36,614 bases of DNA, taken from Scytonema sp. UIC 10036 (GTDB lineage: Bacteria; Cyanobacteriota; Cyanobacteriia; Cyanobacteriales; Nostocaceae). Of the stretch, positions 1 to 8,348 are shown piece by piece. Position 1 is the first letter of the stretch; each line of letters begins with the position of its first letter. A program made the position numbers and the translations under genes. The notes beneath the pieces were generated by a model. It was not told the DNA's origin. It searched no databases and worked only from the letters and a program-made list of their open reading frames with translations. The DNA is taken from assembly GCF_009725235.1 (NCBI RefSeq), contig NZ_WJFC01000125.1:1-36614 (forward strand). Direction: 5' to 3'.

Positions 1-704
1 ATTTCACTGTAATCGAGATGCATTTAAATCCTGTCAAGACGAGATCTTTAAAGCGTCACTACATTATCAATTTGTATCTTCCTTTTGATAAAAAGGTATA
101 AGATATAAGACTCCTATGTGATTTTTGAAATATACGTAGGTAGGGCTAAATCCCACCACATGAAGCTTTTGTGCGGCATAGCCCCCCTTAAACAGCCACG
201 GTGTACACACAAGTTGGATTTAGCTCTCTACAGGGTAAACGCATCTAAAAAGGCAGGGTAGGCAGGGAGAGTAAATGGGAACCTGTACTTTTCCCACTTT
301 TCTTACGCAAAAATTATTTATTGAAAATCCCTGTGACTAACTTATCTAGTCTTTTCCCACTTTTCTTACTTAAAAATGATTGATTTAAACGAAACAGAGA
401 AAAATATAGAAACAAGAAGACAGAGGAAAACAAAATTGGTAACCTTGTACTCATTAAGGAGTAGTTGCAAATAGAAAAAGAACAACTGTGTTCGTATTTG
501 TGCTTTAACTTACTCATTATAACGATGAATTATGAACCATTAGGGAAGACCTGGAAAAACATTAGTAATTCTAAAGGCAGAAATTCGATCTCATAATTAC
601 ATTCCGTGGTAATTTAATCTCAGTTCAAATTCAGTTCCCTTTACTCTGGTCTAGAGATTCTCCAATAGGATCCATACCTTAACATCTGGTGGGCATCTCG
701 TACC
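1..704. other. Non-coding region upstream of bicA
   Basis: No convincing gene is visible. The short minus-strand open frame at 314-517 is low in complexity, has no recognisable domain and lacks a ribosome binding site. The stretch is AT-rich and contains a 19-bp direct repeat (listed separately). The promoter of the downstream bicA gene presumably lies in the last 150 bases, but I cannot place it. Confidence 0.6.
288..369. repeat. Pair of identical 19-bp direct repeats
   Basis: The sequence CTTTTCCCACTTTTCTTAC occurs at 288-306 and again at 351-369, a 63-bp period. The bases after each copy remain similar (cgcAAAAA against ttAAAAA). It could be a short duplication or a pair of binding sites; no function is assigned. 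Confidence 0.7.
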
Positions 705-2390
705 ATGCAATTCACTAACCGTATTCACTTGAGAAATCTCCGTGGGGATTTATTCGGGGGTCTTACTGCCGCAATTGTTTCATTGCCTATGGCATTGGCA
801 TTCGGTGTTGCCTCTGGCGCAGGACCTGTAGCGGGTCTTTATGGTGCAGTCTGTGTTGGCTTTTTTGCTGCTCTTTTTGGAGGTACTCCAACATTGATTT
901 CCGAACCTACGGGACCTATGACCGTAGTAATGACAGGAATCGTAGCAAATCTGACGGCAGCAAACCCAGAAAATGGCATGGTAATGGCGTTCACTGTCGT
1001 TATGCTTGCTGGGCTTTTTCAGATCATCTTCGGCATCTTTCGATTGGGTAAATATATTACTCTCATGCCCTACAGCGTGATTTCAGGCTTTATGTCTGGA
1101 ATTGGCGTCATCTTAATTATTCTCCAGATAGCTCCATTTCTCGGTCAGGCTTCTCCTAAAGGTGGCATAGTCGGCACACTGCAAAATCTGCCCCAACTTC
1201 TAACAAACATGAAGCCGACGGAAACAATGTTGGGATTGCTAACACTGGCAATTCTTTTCTTAATGCCATCAAAACTAAAGCGCATTTTGCCACCACAACT
1301 GTTGGCATTAGTTCTAGTAACCATTGTTTCCCTTGTCTTCTTTTCTGGCGCTGACATTCGACGCATTGGCGCAATTCCGATGGGGTTGCCCAATCTACAA
1401 CTGCCAGTTTTTAGCCCCAATCAAATTACAATCATGATGCTGAATGGGGCAGTTCTTGGGATGTTGGGATGTATTGATACATTGTTGACTGCAGTCATTG
1501 CCGATAGTTTGACTCGCACACAACACAACTCTGACAAAGAATTAATCGGTCAAGGGATTGGTAATCTAGTTGCAGGGCTTTGTGGTGGATTGCCTGGTGC
1601 TGGAGCAACAATGGGTACTGTAGTCAATATCCAGACTGGTGCTCGGACAGCGGTGTCTGGTCTGACGCGGGCATTAATTCTGTTGGTTGTTGTTTTGTGG
1701 GCAGCACCATTGACTCAACCTATTCCAATGGCAGTACTAGCAGGTATAGCACTGAAGGTTGGTATTGATATTCTCGATTGGAGCTTCTTAAAACGCGCTC
1801 ACAAAGTTTCGTTCCAAGCCATGATTCTCATGTATGGCGTGTTAGTTCTAACAGTTTTAGTTGACTTGATTGTTGCTGTTGGAGTTGGAGTTTTTATAGC
1901 CAATATTGTCACAATTGAACGTCTCTCCAATATTCAGACCCAAAAAGTCAAGATAGTGACTGATGCTGACGATGATATTGTCCTAAGAAATGAAGAGAAA
2001 TTATTGCTTAATGAAGCAAATGGACGGGTGTTGTTGTTCTATTTAAGCGGACCGATGATTTTTGCTGTTGCTAAAGCCATTGCCCGCGAACATACTGCAA
2101 TGCAAGATGCAGATGTCCTGATTCTGGATTTGACCGATGTACCGCTTTTGGGAGTGACAGCTTCTTTGGCTATAGAAAATGTTGTCAAGGACGCTTGCGA
2201 TCGCGGTCTTCAGGTCTTCATTGTTGGTGTCCATCCAACAATCAAGAGAAGGCTGGAAAGGTTGGGTCTTCTCACACTGATTTCACCACACTGTGTTTTA
2301 ACAAGCCGCTTAGAGGCACTACAACAATCGGCTAGCTTGGTTAGGGGAAGAGCATCTGTGGGAAGTGGCACTGCTGTTTCGACTTTGTAA
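705..2390 (+). CDS. bicA: BicA-type sodium-dependent bicarbonate transporter (SulP family)
   Basis: This 561-aa protein imports bicarbonate with sodium across the plasma membrane for the CO2-concentrating mechanism. The start MQFTNRIHLRNLRGDLFGG and the segment GGTPTLISEPTGPMT match the known cyanobacterial BicA N-terminus closely. Residues reported for the Na+/bicarbonate site of BicA fall at the same numbers here: Thr69, Asp258, Thr262, Thr302 and Gly304. A membrane core of about 12-14 helices (residues 15-405) is followed by a cytoplasmic STAS domain (about 435-535), including the stretch DLTDVPLLGVTASLAIENV. Length is normal for the family. It appears to be a single-gene unit. A sulfate-transporting SulP paralogue is the alternative, but the similarity to BicA itself is strong. 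Confidence 0.93.
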   Translation: MQFTNRIHLRNLRGDLFGGLTAAIVSLPMALAFGVASGAGPVAGLYGAVCVGFFAALFGGTPTLISEPTGPMTVVMTGIVANLTAANPENGMVMAFTVVMLAGLFQIIFGIFRLGKYITLMPYSVISGFMSGIGVILIILQIAPFLGQASPKGGIVGTLQNLPQLLTNMKPTETMLGLLTLAILFLMPSKLKRILPPQLLALVLVTIVSLVFFSGADIRRIGAIPMGLPNLQLPVFSPNQITIMMLNGAVLGMLGCIDTLLTAVIADSLTRTQHNSDKELIGQGIGNLVAGLCGGLPGAGATMGTVVNIQTGARTAVSGLTRALILLVVVLWAAPLTQPIPMAVLAGIALKVGIDILDWSFLKRAHKVSFQAMILMYGVLVLTVLVDLIVAVGVGVFIANIVTIERLSNIQTQKVKIVTDADDDIVLRNEEKLLLNEANGRVLLFYLSGPMIFAVAKAIAREHTAMQDADVLILDLTDVPLLGVTASLAIENVVKDACDRGLQVFIVGVHPTIKRRLERLGLLTLISPHCVLTSRLEALQQSASLVRGRASVGSGTAVSTL

Positions 2391-2736
2391 ATAAAAGGCG
2401 ATCGCGTTTCTAGTGGTCTACCACATAAGTTTTCATGGGTAAGTGGACAGACCCCCCTCTCTCGTTCCCAGGCTCAGCCTGGGAATGTAAGTTGCGAGGC
2501 TCCGCCTCGCCATACAGGAAGCGAAGCCTCCCGATCTGGCATTCCCAACCTCTGGTACAGAATGCATTACTAGAGGCTCTGCCTCGCACTCCAGGTAGAG
2601 TACAGGAGGCGGAGCCTCCCGTAAGGCATTCCCAGGCTCAGCCTGGGAACGAGGCGGTACGAAGTAGAAGTGAAGTAGCACTCACTGCCCACCCTACAAG
2701 CAGGAGCCAGCTACGCTACAGAATAGCCGATCCAAG
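2391..2736. repeat. Gap filled with interspersed palindromic repeats
   Basis: The gap holds several perfect or near-perfect palindromes. TTCCCAGGCTCAGCCTGGGAA occurs twice in effect as a 21-bp hairpin unit (2465-2485 and 2629-2649). GCGAGGCTCCGCCTCGC lies at 2494-2510, GAGGCTCTGCCTC at 2573-2585 and GGAGGCGGAGCCTCC at 2605-2619. Open frames across the region on both strands simply read through the repeats and are not genes. Such elements are common between cyanobacterial genes and could form hairpins that end or stabilise transcripts of bicA and the convergent methyltransferase gene. Confidence 0.75.
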
Positions 2737-3474
2737 TTAAGTAACTTGCATTAAATAAAAAACATACCCATACCAGTCAGAATACTTGCGATAAAACTCT
2801 ATTTCTAATAGAGAGATATCTAATTCCTTATTCATTGCTTCGTTGTCTTTGTATTGCTCCCGTAAAAACCCGATCCTTTCCTCTAAAGGTGTATAGTAAC
2901 TATCCCACCATCCCGATTCAGGAAGAACAAAATGCCCTACTTTTCTGTATCCTAAATCTTCCACAATCCTGAGATTACTCTCAATTGTTTGTATATTAGG
3001 ATAATTATCTTTCCAATATTTCTGCACTTCTTTAGGGGGATTGGATTTCAACCAAGAAAGTTCTGATACAACTAAATACCCTTTAGCTTTTAAAAGAGGT
3101 TGCCAAGTTTGAAGACCCTTTTCAAAGCCAATAATATAAATAGCACCTTCTGACCAAATAACGTCAAAACTTTTCGCTTCAAACTCCAGAGATAACATTG
3201 ATGCATTAACAATCTCAACTTTCTCTGACAATCCTTCAGCAAGTACCTGGCTCTTTAATTCTTCTAAATATGGTTGATAGTTATCTACAGCAGTGATGTT
3301 CCCATCCATCAATTTAGCTAATTCAATGGTTTGCATTCCAGTTCCGCAACCAACATCTAAAATAGAGGGCTTTGGTGATAAATCTGTTAGCAGTGAAAAC
3401 ACCTTTCGGGTTGATTCATTATTACCCGGACCTTGTCTTGGTAAGTCTTTATAAATTTCAAAAAATATGTCCAT
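2737..3474 (-). CDS. Class I SAM-dependent methyltransferase
   Basis: This 245-aa soluble protein has the glycine-rich SAM-binding motif I, ILDVGCGTGMQTIELAKL (about residues 38-55). An acidic residue follows the second strand (ITAVDNYQPYL), and later come the segments FDVIWSEGAIYIIGF and GYLVVSELSW, which fit motifs II and III of the Rossmann fold. It resembles the Methyltransf_25/UbiE-like group of small-molecule methyltransferases; the substrate cannot be told. The ATG at 3472-3474 has no clear ribosome binding site. It faces bicA convergently across a repeat-filled gap and is followed upstream by the co-directional glutathione transferase gene, 42 bp away. Confidence 0.85.
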   Translation of the reverse strand: MDIFFEIYKDLPRQGPGNNESTRKVFSLLTDLSPKPSILDVGCGTGMQTIELAKLMDGNITAVDNYQPYLEELKSQVLAEGLSEKVEIVNASMLSLEFEAKSFDVIWSEGAIYIIGFEKGLQTWQPLLKAKGYLVVSELSWLKSNPPKEVQKYWKDNYPNIQTIESNLRIVEDLGYRKVGHFVLPESGWWDSYYTPLEERIGFLREQYKDNEAMNKELDISLLEIEFYRKYSDWYGYVFYLMQVT

Positions 3475-3516
3475 AGGCTTACACTTAGTTTAAATATCTT
3501 TTTCCTCGATTCATCT

Positions 3517-4176
3517 TTATTGATAAATTTCCTCAGCATGAATAATTTCTGTCTCAAGTGAAGCCGCCTTCAGCCACTCCTGCATTGCAGGTAGGGCTAA
3601 CACGGTTTCAGCATAGGTTTTGCAAACAGCATCTAACTCCACACCGTAAGTTTTAAAGCGTACCACGACAGGAGCATACATGGCATCAGCAATAGTAAAA
3701 TTGCCAAACAACATATCTCCTCCTGTTCCAAAATTTTGACGGCATTCCCGCCAGATACTGGTAATTCTGTCAATCTCTTTTTCGACTTCAGGAGTCATTC
3801 CCTTGCCTGGAAATCTACTCCGACAATTCATTGGCATCCTTTGCCGTAAGTTTGGAAAACCGGAGTGCATTTCTGCACTGATACAACGGGCTATTGCTCG
3901 TGCAGCTTTTTCTTTGTGCCACCAATGCAGATTGGGATATTCTTCTGCCAAATATTCACAGATAGCTAGGGAATCCCATACAGTTAAATCGCCATGCAAT
4001 AACACTGGAACCCTCCTGGTAGGTGAGTATTTCTGCATTTGTGCGGCAGTCTCTGGTGTGTCAAGAGGAATGCGAATTTCGTTGAACTCTAATCCGAATT
4101 GCTTCATTGCCAACCAGGGACGTAAAGACCAAGAAGAGTAGTTTTTATTGCCGATGACAAGGGTTAATTGTGCCAT
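3517..4176 (-). CDS. Glutathione S-transferase family protein
   Basis: About 219 aa. The N-terminal thioredoxin-like domain starts LTLVIGNKNYSSWSLRPWLA, with the Ser-rich active-site loop typical of the GST group that carries SSWSLRPW. It continues through RRVPVLLHGD (cis-proline loop) and the glutathione-contacting WDSLAICEYLAE. The helical C-terminal domain includes GNFTIADAMYAPV, the usual N-capping region. It probably conjugates or reduces an electrophile with glutathione in the cytoplasm; the substrate is unknown. The ATG at 4176 is preferred because family members begin right at this point. An in-frame ATG at 4197 would add seven residues and has GAGGA directly against it, which is too close to act normally. 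Confidence 0.85.
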   Translation of the reverse strand: MAQLTLVIGNKNYSSWSLRPWLAMKQFGLEFNEIRIPLDTPETAAQMQKYSPTRRVPVLLHGDLTVWDSLAICEYLAEEYPNLHWWHKEKAARAIARCISAEMHSGFPNLRQRMPMNCRSRFPGKGMTPEVEKEIDRITSIWRECRQNFGTGGDMLFGNFTIADAMYAPVVVRFKTYGVELDAVCKTYAETVLALPAMQEWLKAASLETEIIHAEEIYQ

Positions 4177-4408
4177 ATCGATTGACTTGATGGACATTCC
4201 TCAGTCATCATAGCGGATCGTGCGTGTTGAACAATGAGTTACAGTTTCATAATCAACCTGGTTGGGAACTACTCCACAAAAGGCGATCGCCGGGATTTTG
4301 CCTAAATTTATACAAGTTTTACATCAATTTTACTGGCAGCCTTGGCATTCCGAAAAATTTAATACTATGATGATATCATTCTGATATAAGTTTGGATTGA
4401 TATTAACT

Positions 4409-5350
4409 ATGGAACAAAAAATCAAGGAATTTCCAGCGTTCAAAGTCAACGGCTTCATCATGCTGGCTGTGGTAGTTGTGCTGACGCTAGTGGGAGGGTG
4501 GTATCTTTGGTCTCGCGTGCAGGGACTAGAAGCTTTATTGGCAAGAGGTTTGAAAATTACTGATTTTATCGGTAGTGAGGATAGTGTTGCAGAAGTTCTT
4601 GCTTGGTTAGCGGCTACACTCTTGGTTGTTATCATCCCATCGCTGTCAGGCTTCTTTAGTGTTGAACCCAATCAAGCAGTGGTGTTGGTGCTCTTTGGGA
4701 AATACATGGGAACCGTTCGGGAATCAGGCTTCTGGTGGACAAATCCCTTTGCTAGCAAACAAAAGATTTCGCTGCGGGTTCGCAATTTCAATAGCAAAAT
4801 CATCAAAGTCAACGATGCTGAAGGGAGTCCGATTGAAATTGCGGCGGTTGTTGTCTGGCAAGTTTTTGATTCAGCTAAGTCAAAGTTTGCAGTGGATGAC
4901 TATGAAGAATTTGTTGCCATTCAAAGTGAAACAGCCATTCGGTCTTTAGCCATACGATATCCCTACGACGCTCCAGATGAAACAGAAACGCCTTCGCTAC
5001 GGGGAATTCCTGATGAAATCGCTCACGCTTTGCAAAAAGAACTCCAAGCCCGTTTGGAAGTCACAGGCGTAGAAGTGATTGAAGCACGACTCTCGCATCT
5101 TGCCTATGCACCAGAAATTGCTCAAATGATGTTGCGAAGACAGCAAGCAAAAGCCTTAATTGATGCGCGACGGCAGATTGTCGAGGGTGCGGTGGGGATG
5201 GTGAACGAAGCATTGAATCGTCTCAGCCGCGAACAAATGGTTGACTTGGATGATGAGCGCAAAGCTTCAATGATTAATAATCTGTTGGTTGTTTTAACTT
5301 CTGAGCAAACTGCCCAACCCGTTATCAATGCTGGAACGCTCTATAACTAA
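4409..5350 (+). CDS. SPFH/band 7 domain membrane protein
   Basis: This protein of 313 aa starts at the [19 protein letters not shown]. Two membrane segments come first ([19 protein letters not shown] and [21 protein letters not shown]). An SPFH/prohibitin-like domain follows, starting [20 protein letters not shown], with [11 protein letters not shown] and [21 protein letters not shown] helical tail contains [23 protein letters not shown] and the Ala/Arg-rich [21 protein letters not shown]. Such proteins form membrane-microdomain scaffolds. The gene that follows begins 3 bp after the stop, so the two are surely co-transcribed. A TTG at 4397 would add four residues and is less likely. Confidence 0.88.
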   Translation: MEQKIKEFPAFKVNGFIMLAVVVVLTLVGGWYLWSRVQGLEALLARGLKITDFIGSEDSVAEVLAWLAATLLVVIIPSLSGFFSVEPNQAVVLVLFGKYMGTVRESGFWWTNPFASKQKISLRVRNFNSKIIKVNDAEGSPIEIAAVVVWQVFDSAKSKFAVDDYEEFVAIQSETAIRSLAIRYPYDAPDETETPSLRGIPDEIAHALQKELQARLEVTGVEVIEARLSHLAYAPEIAQMMLRRQQAKALIDARRQIVEGAVGMVNEALNRLSREQMVDLDDERKASMINNLLVVLTSEQTAQPVINAGTLYN

Positions 5351-5353
5351 GAA

Positions 5354-5530
5354 ATGGGACAAAAAAAACGATTCTTGTTACGTCTGGATGAAAGACTTTA
5401 CGAGATGTTAGAGAAATGGTCAGCAGATGAACTAAGAAGTGTCAATTCACAGATCGAGTATCTGTTGACTGAAGCTGTGAAGAAGGCGGGACGCTGGAAG
5501 GAGGACAAGGAGAAATCAGAGAAAGAGTGA
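5354..5530 (+). CDS. Small Arc-like ribbon-helix-helix protein
   Basis: This 58-aa basic protein is [20 protein letters not shown] followed by a second helix ([18 protein letters not shown]) and a charged tail. The pattern is that of Arc/MetJ DNA-binding proteins: a short basic beta strand (KRFLLRL), then two helices with the NSQIE turn. A tiny Arc-like gene directly after an SPFH gene is an arrangement often seen in bacteria. It may regulate the operon, or it may act as a partner of the SPFH protein. The ATG lies 3 bp after the SPFH stop codon, so translation is probably coupled. Confidence 0.8.
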   Translation: MGQKKRFLLRLDERLYEMLEKWSADELRSVNSQIEYLLTEAVKKAGRWKEDKEKSEKE

Positions 5531-5703
5531 TAAGCAATAGAGATTGGGCGATCGCTCTGACTGGTCTTATTGCAGTTAGTTGTTGGCGCAATTCGCAATT
5601 GAGGGAGAAAGCATAGTCAGGAATACCGCCGACTAAGTGAGAATTTAACTCTGACGTGCGACTTTGTAAGTAATGACCAAAATCGAGATTGATAATTGCA
5701 GTT
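5531..5703 (-). pseudogene. Unidentified gene fragment fused to the dynamin remnant
   Basis: In a frame different from the dynamin remnant, the minus strand encodes a protein-like stretch with LDFGHYLQSRTSELN, LVGGIPDYAFSLN and LRQQLTAIRPVRAIAQSLLL. It has no start codon of its own near the junction at about 5704 and breaks down at the downstream Arc-like gene. The composition looks like real coding sequence rather than a shadow. I do not recognise the parent gene with confidence. It is most likely a fragment brought next to the dynamin remnant by a deletion. Confidence 0.3.
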
Positions 5704-5898
5704 ACCAACTATACCAACAGAAAAAGTTCTTTTTTCAATCCTCTCTCGAACTTCTTGAATGAGTTTAACTGACTCAGATAGCTTAAGCTTTTCAGAAAAA
5801 TCTTGTAGTTTACTCAAGTCATTTAACAGCCTGAGTTCAACTTTACTAACATCTATAATAGAACTAGAAGAGACAGATTGGGTAGTTGTTGTTAACAT
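5617..5898 (-). pseudogene. Truncated dynamin-like GTPase, N-terminal remnant
   Basis: The ATG at 5898 (MLTTTTQSVSSSS) has the same AAGGAGAA ribosome binding site as the full-length gene upstream. The first 65 residues align with the dynamin N-terminus: LLNDLSKLQDFSEKLKLSESV and RTFSVGIVG match VNDLNKLRGFAEKLKLTKSV and RAFSVAIVG. Homology ends inside the P-loop, just after IVG, at about 5704. GEFKRGKST and everything after it is gone, replaced by 29 unrelated residues to the stop. The product cannot bind GTP. It still has a copy of the 26-bp element 65 bp upstream of its start. It is a decayed duplicate of the neighbouring gene; a short expressed peptide cannot be ruled out. Confidence 0.82.
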
Positions 5899-5963
5899 TG
5901 CTTGATTCTCCTTAGTAGAGTGTGTAGTAGAAAAAACTCCGAGCGTGAGCGATCGCAATTTTA

Positions 5964-5989
5964 TCGGGACAGAAAAAGAGATTTATGCA
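5964..5989 (-). promoter_or_regulatory. 26-bp shared element, copy 7 (dynamin remnant)
   Basis: The plus strand reads TCGGG-N15-TATGCA, with one change (G for A at position 3) from the consensus. The spacing is identical to the other copies and it is preceded by TTA. It lies 65 bp upstream of the ATG of the truncated dynamin gene, in the common orientation. Its middle is A-rich rather than T-rich, so it is the least typical of the seven copies. Confidence 0.55.
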
Positions 5990-6042
5990 CTCCCGAATTT
6001 GATTCTCGTTACTGTCACTAGAGGCAAAGCTTCCTGAAATAT

Positions 6043-6067
6043 CGTTCCCATGCTCTGCATGAGAACG
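6043..6067. repeat. Interspersed palindromic repeat
   Basis: The imperfect palindrome CGTTCCCATGCT/CTGCATGAGAACG belongs to the same general family as the GTTCCCAGGCTCAGCCTGGGAAC units at 2465 and 2629. It lies between the end of the dynamin gene and the upstream region of the dynamin remnant, where it could act as a transcript-end hairpin. Confidence 0.6.
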
Positions 6068-6113
6068 AAAAGAACGGTGAGATTGAGGAAACTCTGAAGA
6101 TATAAGGTAAGAC

Positions 6114-8177
6114 TTACACGCTCATAATCTCTACAAGCTGATCTGATAGACGTTGGGCATTACCAAGAATTCGTTGACTTTCAGAACGAATGAAATTGAG
6201 TTCTTGGCGTTCAGTTTCATTCATAGCTTCGTTGCGTCCTCTCTTATCATTTAAATCATTAAGAGTTTTTTGGGTGTTATCAAGAAATGTATCAACTTCT
6301 TGACGCAGTGTGAGTTTGAGGACTTCAAAAGGAGCTCCAATCTGTTCGTCAATCTTTTGTTCGAGGCGTTCGTCTCGGACTCGCGTGTCAATTTCTTTGA
6401 GAATTTTCTCCTTGTAATCTTTGCGAAAGTTTTCTACGCGATCGCGACCAAATACCACTTCTGCTAATTTACCGCCTGTGAGAACCGAGATCAGCCCAGT
6501 AGCAATTACCACAGGCCAAAATGCAGCTGCTGTTAATCCAACAGCACCGGCAATGACTCCTGCTAAGAAAAATGTACCAAAACTAGCCCCAGCACCAACA
6601 AGCGCACCTTTCAATCCAGCAACACGATATCCAGACCATATACCACCAAATCCTGTAAACACTGATAAAGCAGCAGTGATGGCTTCGGCTGCACCACTAG
6701 TTTTGCGGTTTGAACTTCCTTCCACTCCGTCAAACTCCATTTGAATGTTTGTCAGAGCCTGCTCGACTGATTGAGCAAAATCTTTTAAACGTTCAACTTC
6801 TTCATCAATACCTTTCTGTACTTCATCCTGGATTTTCTGTGATAATTTATCTGAAGTACGCTGTAGAGCTTTAGAAACTTGAGTGCCTAGCTTTTTGGCT
6901 AGAGCCTTTTTATTACCTACTTCTTTTGGTTCAATTGAGGTTGATTGAATTGCCTCCTCGGCAGCTTGTTTTAATTCAGTAGGAAGGTTATAGATTAAAG
7001 GTCGGACTAATAACTTAACATTAGCAGCAGCACCATCAATCAGTTTGAGTTCTTTTGTTTGTCTTTCGCGGATGGTAGCAATTTCAGCAACACTTTTTTC
7101 ATAAGCCGCTTGGAAATCTTGTTGCTTCATTTCCAAGGCATTTTCTTGGATGCTAATAGTGGAGAGAATTTCTTTAGCAGAAGCAATAACCCGATTAGCA
7201 GGTACTTGTAAGAGAATGACTCCCCGCTCTTGCGTGAGGAACTTCTCTAAAGCTACCTCAAATTGCTGAAAGCCACTTTTACTTAACAAAGCATCATCAC
7301 CTTTCTGCTTGGCGTCCAATGCTTGTTTGATATAAAGACCAAATACTTTAGGTTCGCCAATCTTTTGTCTGTAAGTTTTGTACTCTTCTGAATCTCTGCC
7401 AAACTGTTCTTCAGCACGAACGAGTACATACTTTTGGATGCGAGCTTTGATATTTTGTAGTACGCGCTCTGCTTGTTCGGGAGTATAGTTGTCCCAAATA
7501 TTGACAACAAAGATCACACGTCCTAAATCATTTGTCAATAGCTTGTTCTCTAGCAAATCCCTTTCAAATTCAGAAAAAGGTGATTGAGCTAAGATAATCA
7601 TAATAGCTGCATCGACTTGAGGTAGAACCGACAGAGTGACTTCAGTCATATTTTGGTCGTCATTCAGCCCTGGTGTGTCGATCACTTCAATATTATTCTG
7701 ACAATATGGTACGGGATACTGGACAATAGCTTCTTTAATTGACTCAGCAGTTATTTCAGATTCAGGAGTTAGTTTTGTAACGTACTCAGTCAATTTGTCA
7801 ATAGGAATTCGCTCCTTCTTTGGATTGCCGTGTTCGTCTTGCTCTTTAAACTGTATTTCCACTGAGGGGGTGATTCCATATCTAACCCTATTTAGGGTTG
7901 CAGAACAAGGCAAAATATCAGAGGGTAGAATATCTTTACCTAGTAAAGCATTAATAAAGGTACTTTTGCCGCGTTTAAACTCACCGACAATAGCAACGGA
8001 GAAAGCTCTTTCAGCAACCCGTTTCAAAACTTCATCAATTAATTCAACTGATTTTGTGAGTTTGAGTTTTTCAGCAAAGCCTCGCAATTTATTTAAGTCA
8101 TTTACCAAAGTTTGCTCGACTTTATTATATTCAATAATAGAATCGAGAGAGATTGTTGGATTAGCTGTAGCTGTCAT
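6114..8177 (-). CDS. Bacterial dynamin-like GTPase (BDLP-type), 687 aa
   Basis: A large membrane-remodelling GTPase like Nostoc punctiforme BDLP, similar in length to that protein (about 690 aa). GTP-binding motifs, numbered from the chosen start: P-loop GEFKRGKST at 65-73, then LPSDILPCSAT, G3 DTPGLND at 167, and NIWD at 226-229 in the NKxD position. Long coiled-coil segments follow (neck/trunk). A Gly/Ala-rich hydrophobic stretch, ALVGAGASFGTFFLAGVIAG onwards, fits the membrane-inserting paddle, and a final coiled coil ends the protein. The ATG at 8177 (MTATANPTISLD) is chosen because AAGGAGAA lies just before it, as in the truncated paralogue; the frame can start earlier at 8216. A weak copy of the 26-bp element may lie at 8330. 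Confidence 0.9.
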   Translation of the reverse strand: MTATANPTISLDSIIEYNKVEQTLVNDLNKLRGFAEKLKLTKSVELIDEVLKRVAERAFSVAIVGEFKRGKSTFINALLGKDILPSDILPCSATLNRVRYGITPSVEIQFKEQDEHGNPKKERIPIDKLTEYVTKLTPESEITAESIKEAIVQYPVPYCQNNIEVIDTPGLNDDQNMTEVTLSVLPQVDAAIMIILAQSPFSEFERDLLENKLLTNDLGRVIFVVNIWDNYTPEQAERVLQNIKARIQKYVLVRAEEQFGRDSEEYKTYRQKIGEPKVFGLYIKQALDAKQKGDDALLSKSGFQQFEVALEKFLTQERGVILLQVPANRVIASAKEILSTISIQENALEMKQQDFQAAYEKSVAEIATIRERQTKELKLIDGAAANVKLLVRPLIYNLPTELKQAAEEAIQSTSIEPKEVGNKKALAKKLGTQVSKALQRTSDKLSQKIQDEVQKGIDEEVERLKDFAQSVEQALTNIQMEFDGVEGSSNRKTSGAAEAITAALSVFTGFGGIWSGYRVAGLKGALVGAGASFGTFFLAGVIAGAVGLTAAAFWPVVIATGLISVLTGGKLAEVVFGRDRVENFRKDYKEKILKEIDTRVRDERLEQKIDEQIGAPFEVLKLTLRQEVDTFLDNTQKTLNDLNDKRGRNEAMNETERQELNFIRSESQRILGNAQRLSDQLVEIMSV

Positions 8178-8348
8178 TTCTAATTTCTCCTTAGTCATGT
8201 GAGTATCAATGTTCATTTGATTTTAGATTTTGGATTGTTCGGTATACGCTGTTAGTTATTTGCAAGCAGAATTACCCAGAATCTAAAATTGGTCTTTTCA
8301 AATGTAAAAGTGGCTCCTTCATTTTCTTTTCAAGATGAAAATAAAGAT

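Noticed and set aside
19..45. TGCAT followed by CCTGTCAAGA near the window start
   Set aside because: The spacing differs from the 26-bp element and no gene follows within the usual distance.
2435..2740. 101-aa plus-strand and 82-aa minus-strand open frames after bicA
   Set aside because: Both read straight through the palindromic repeats, and their residues reflect the repeat units rather than a protein family.
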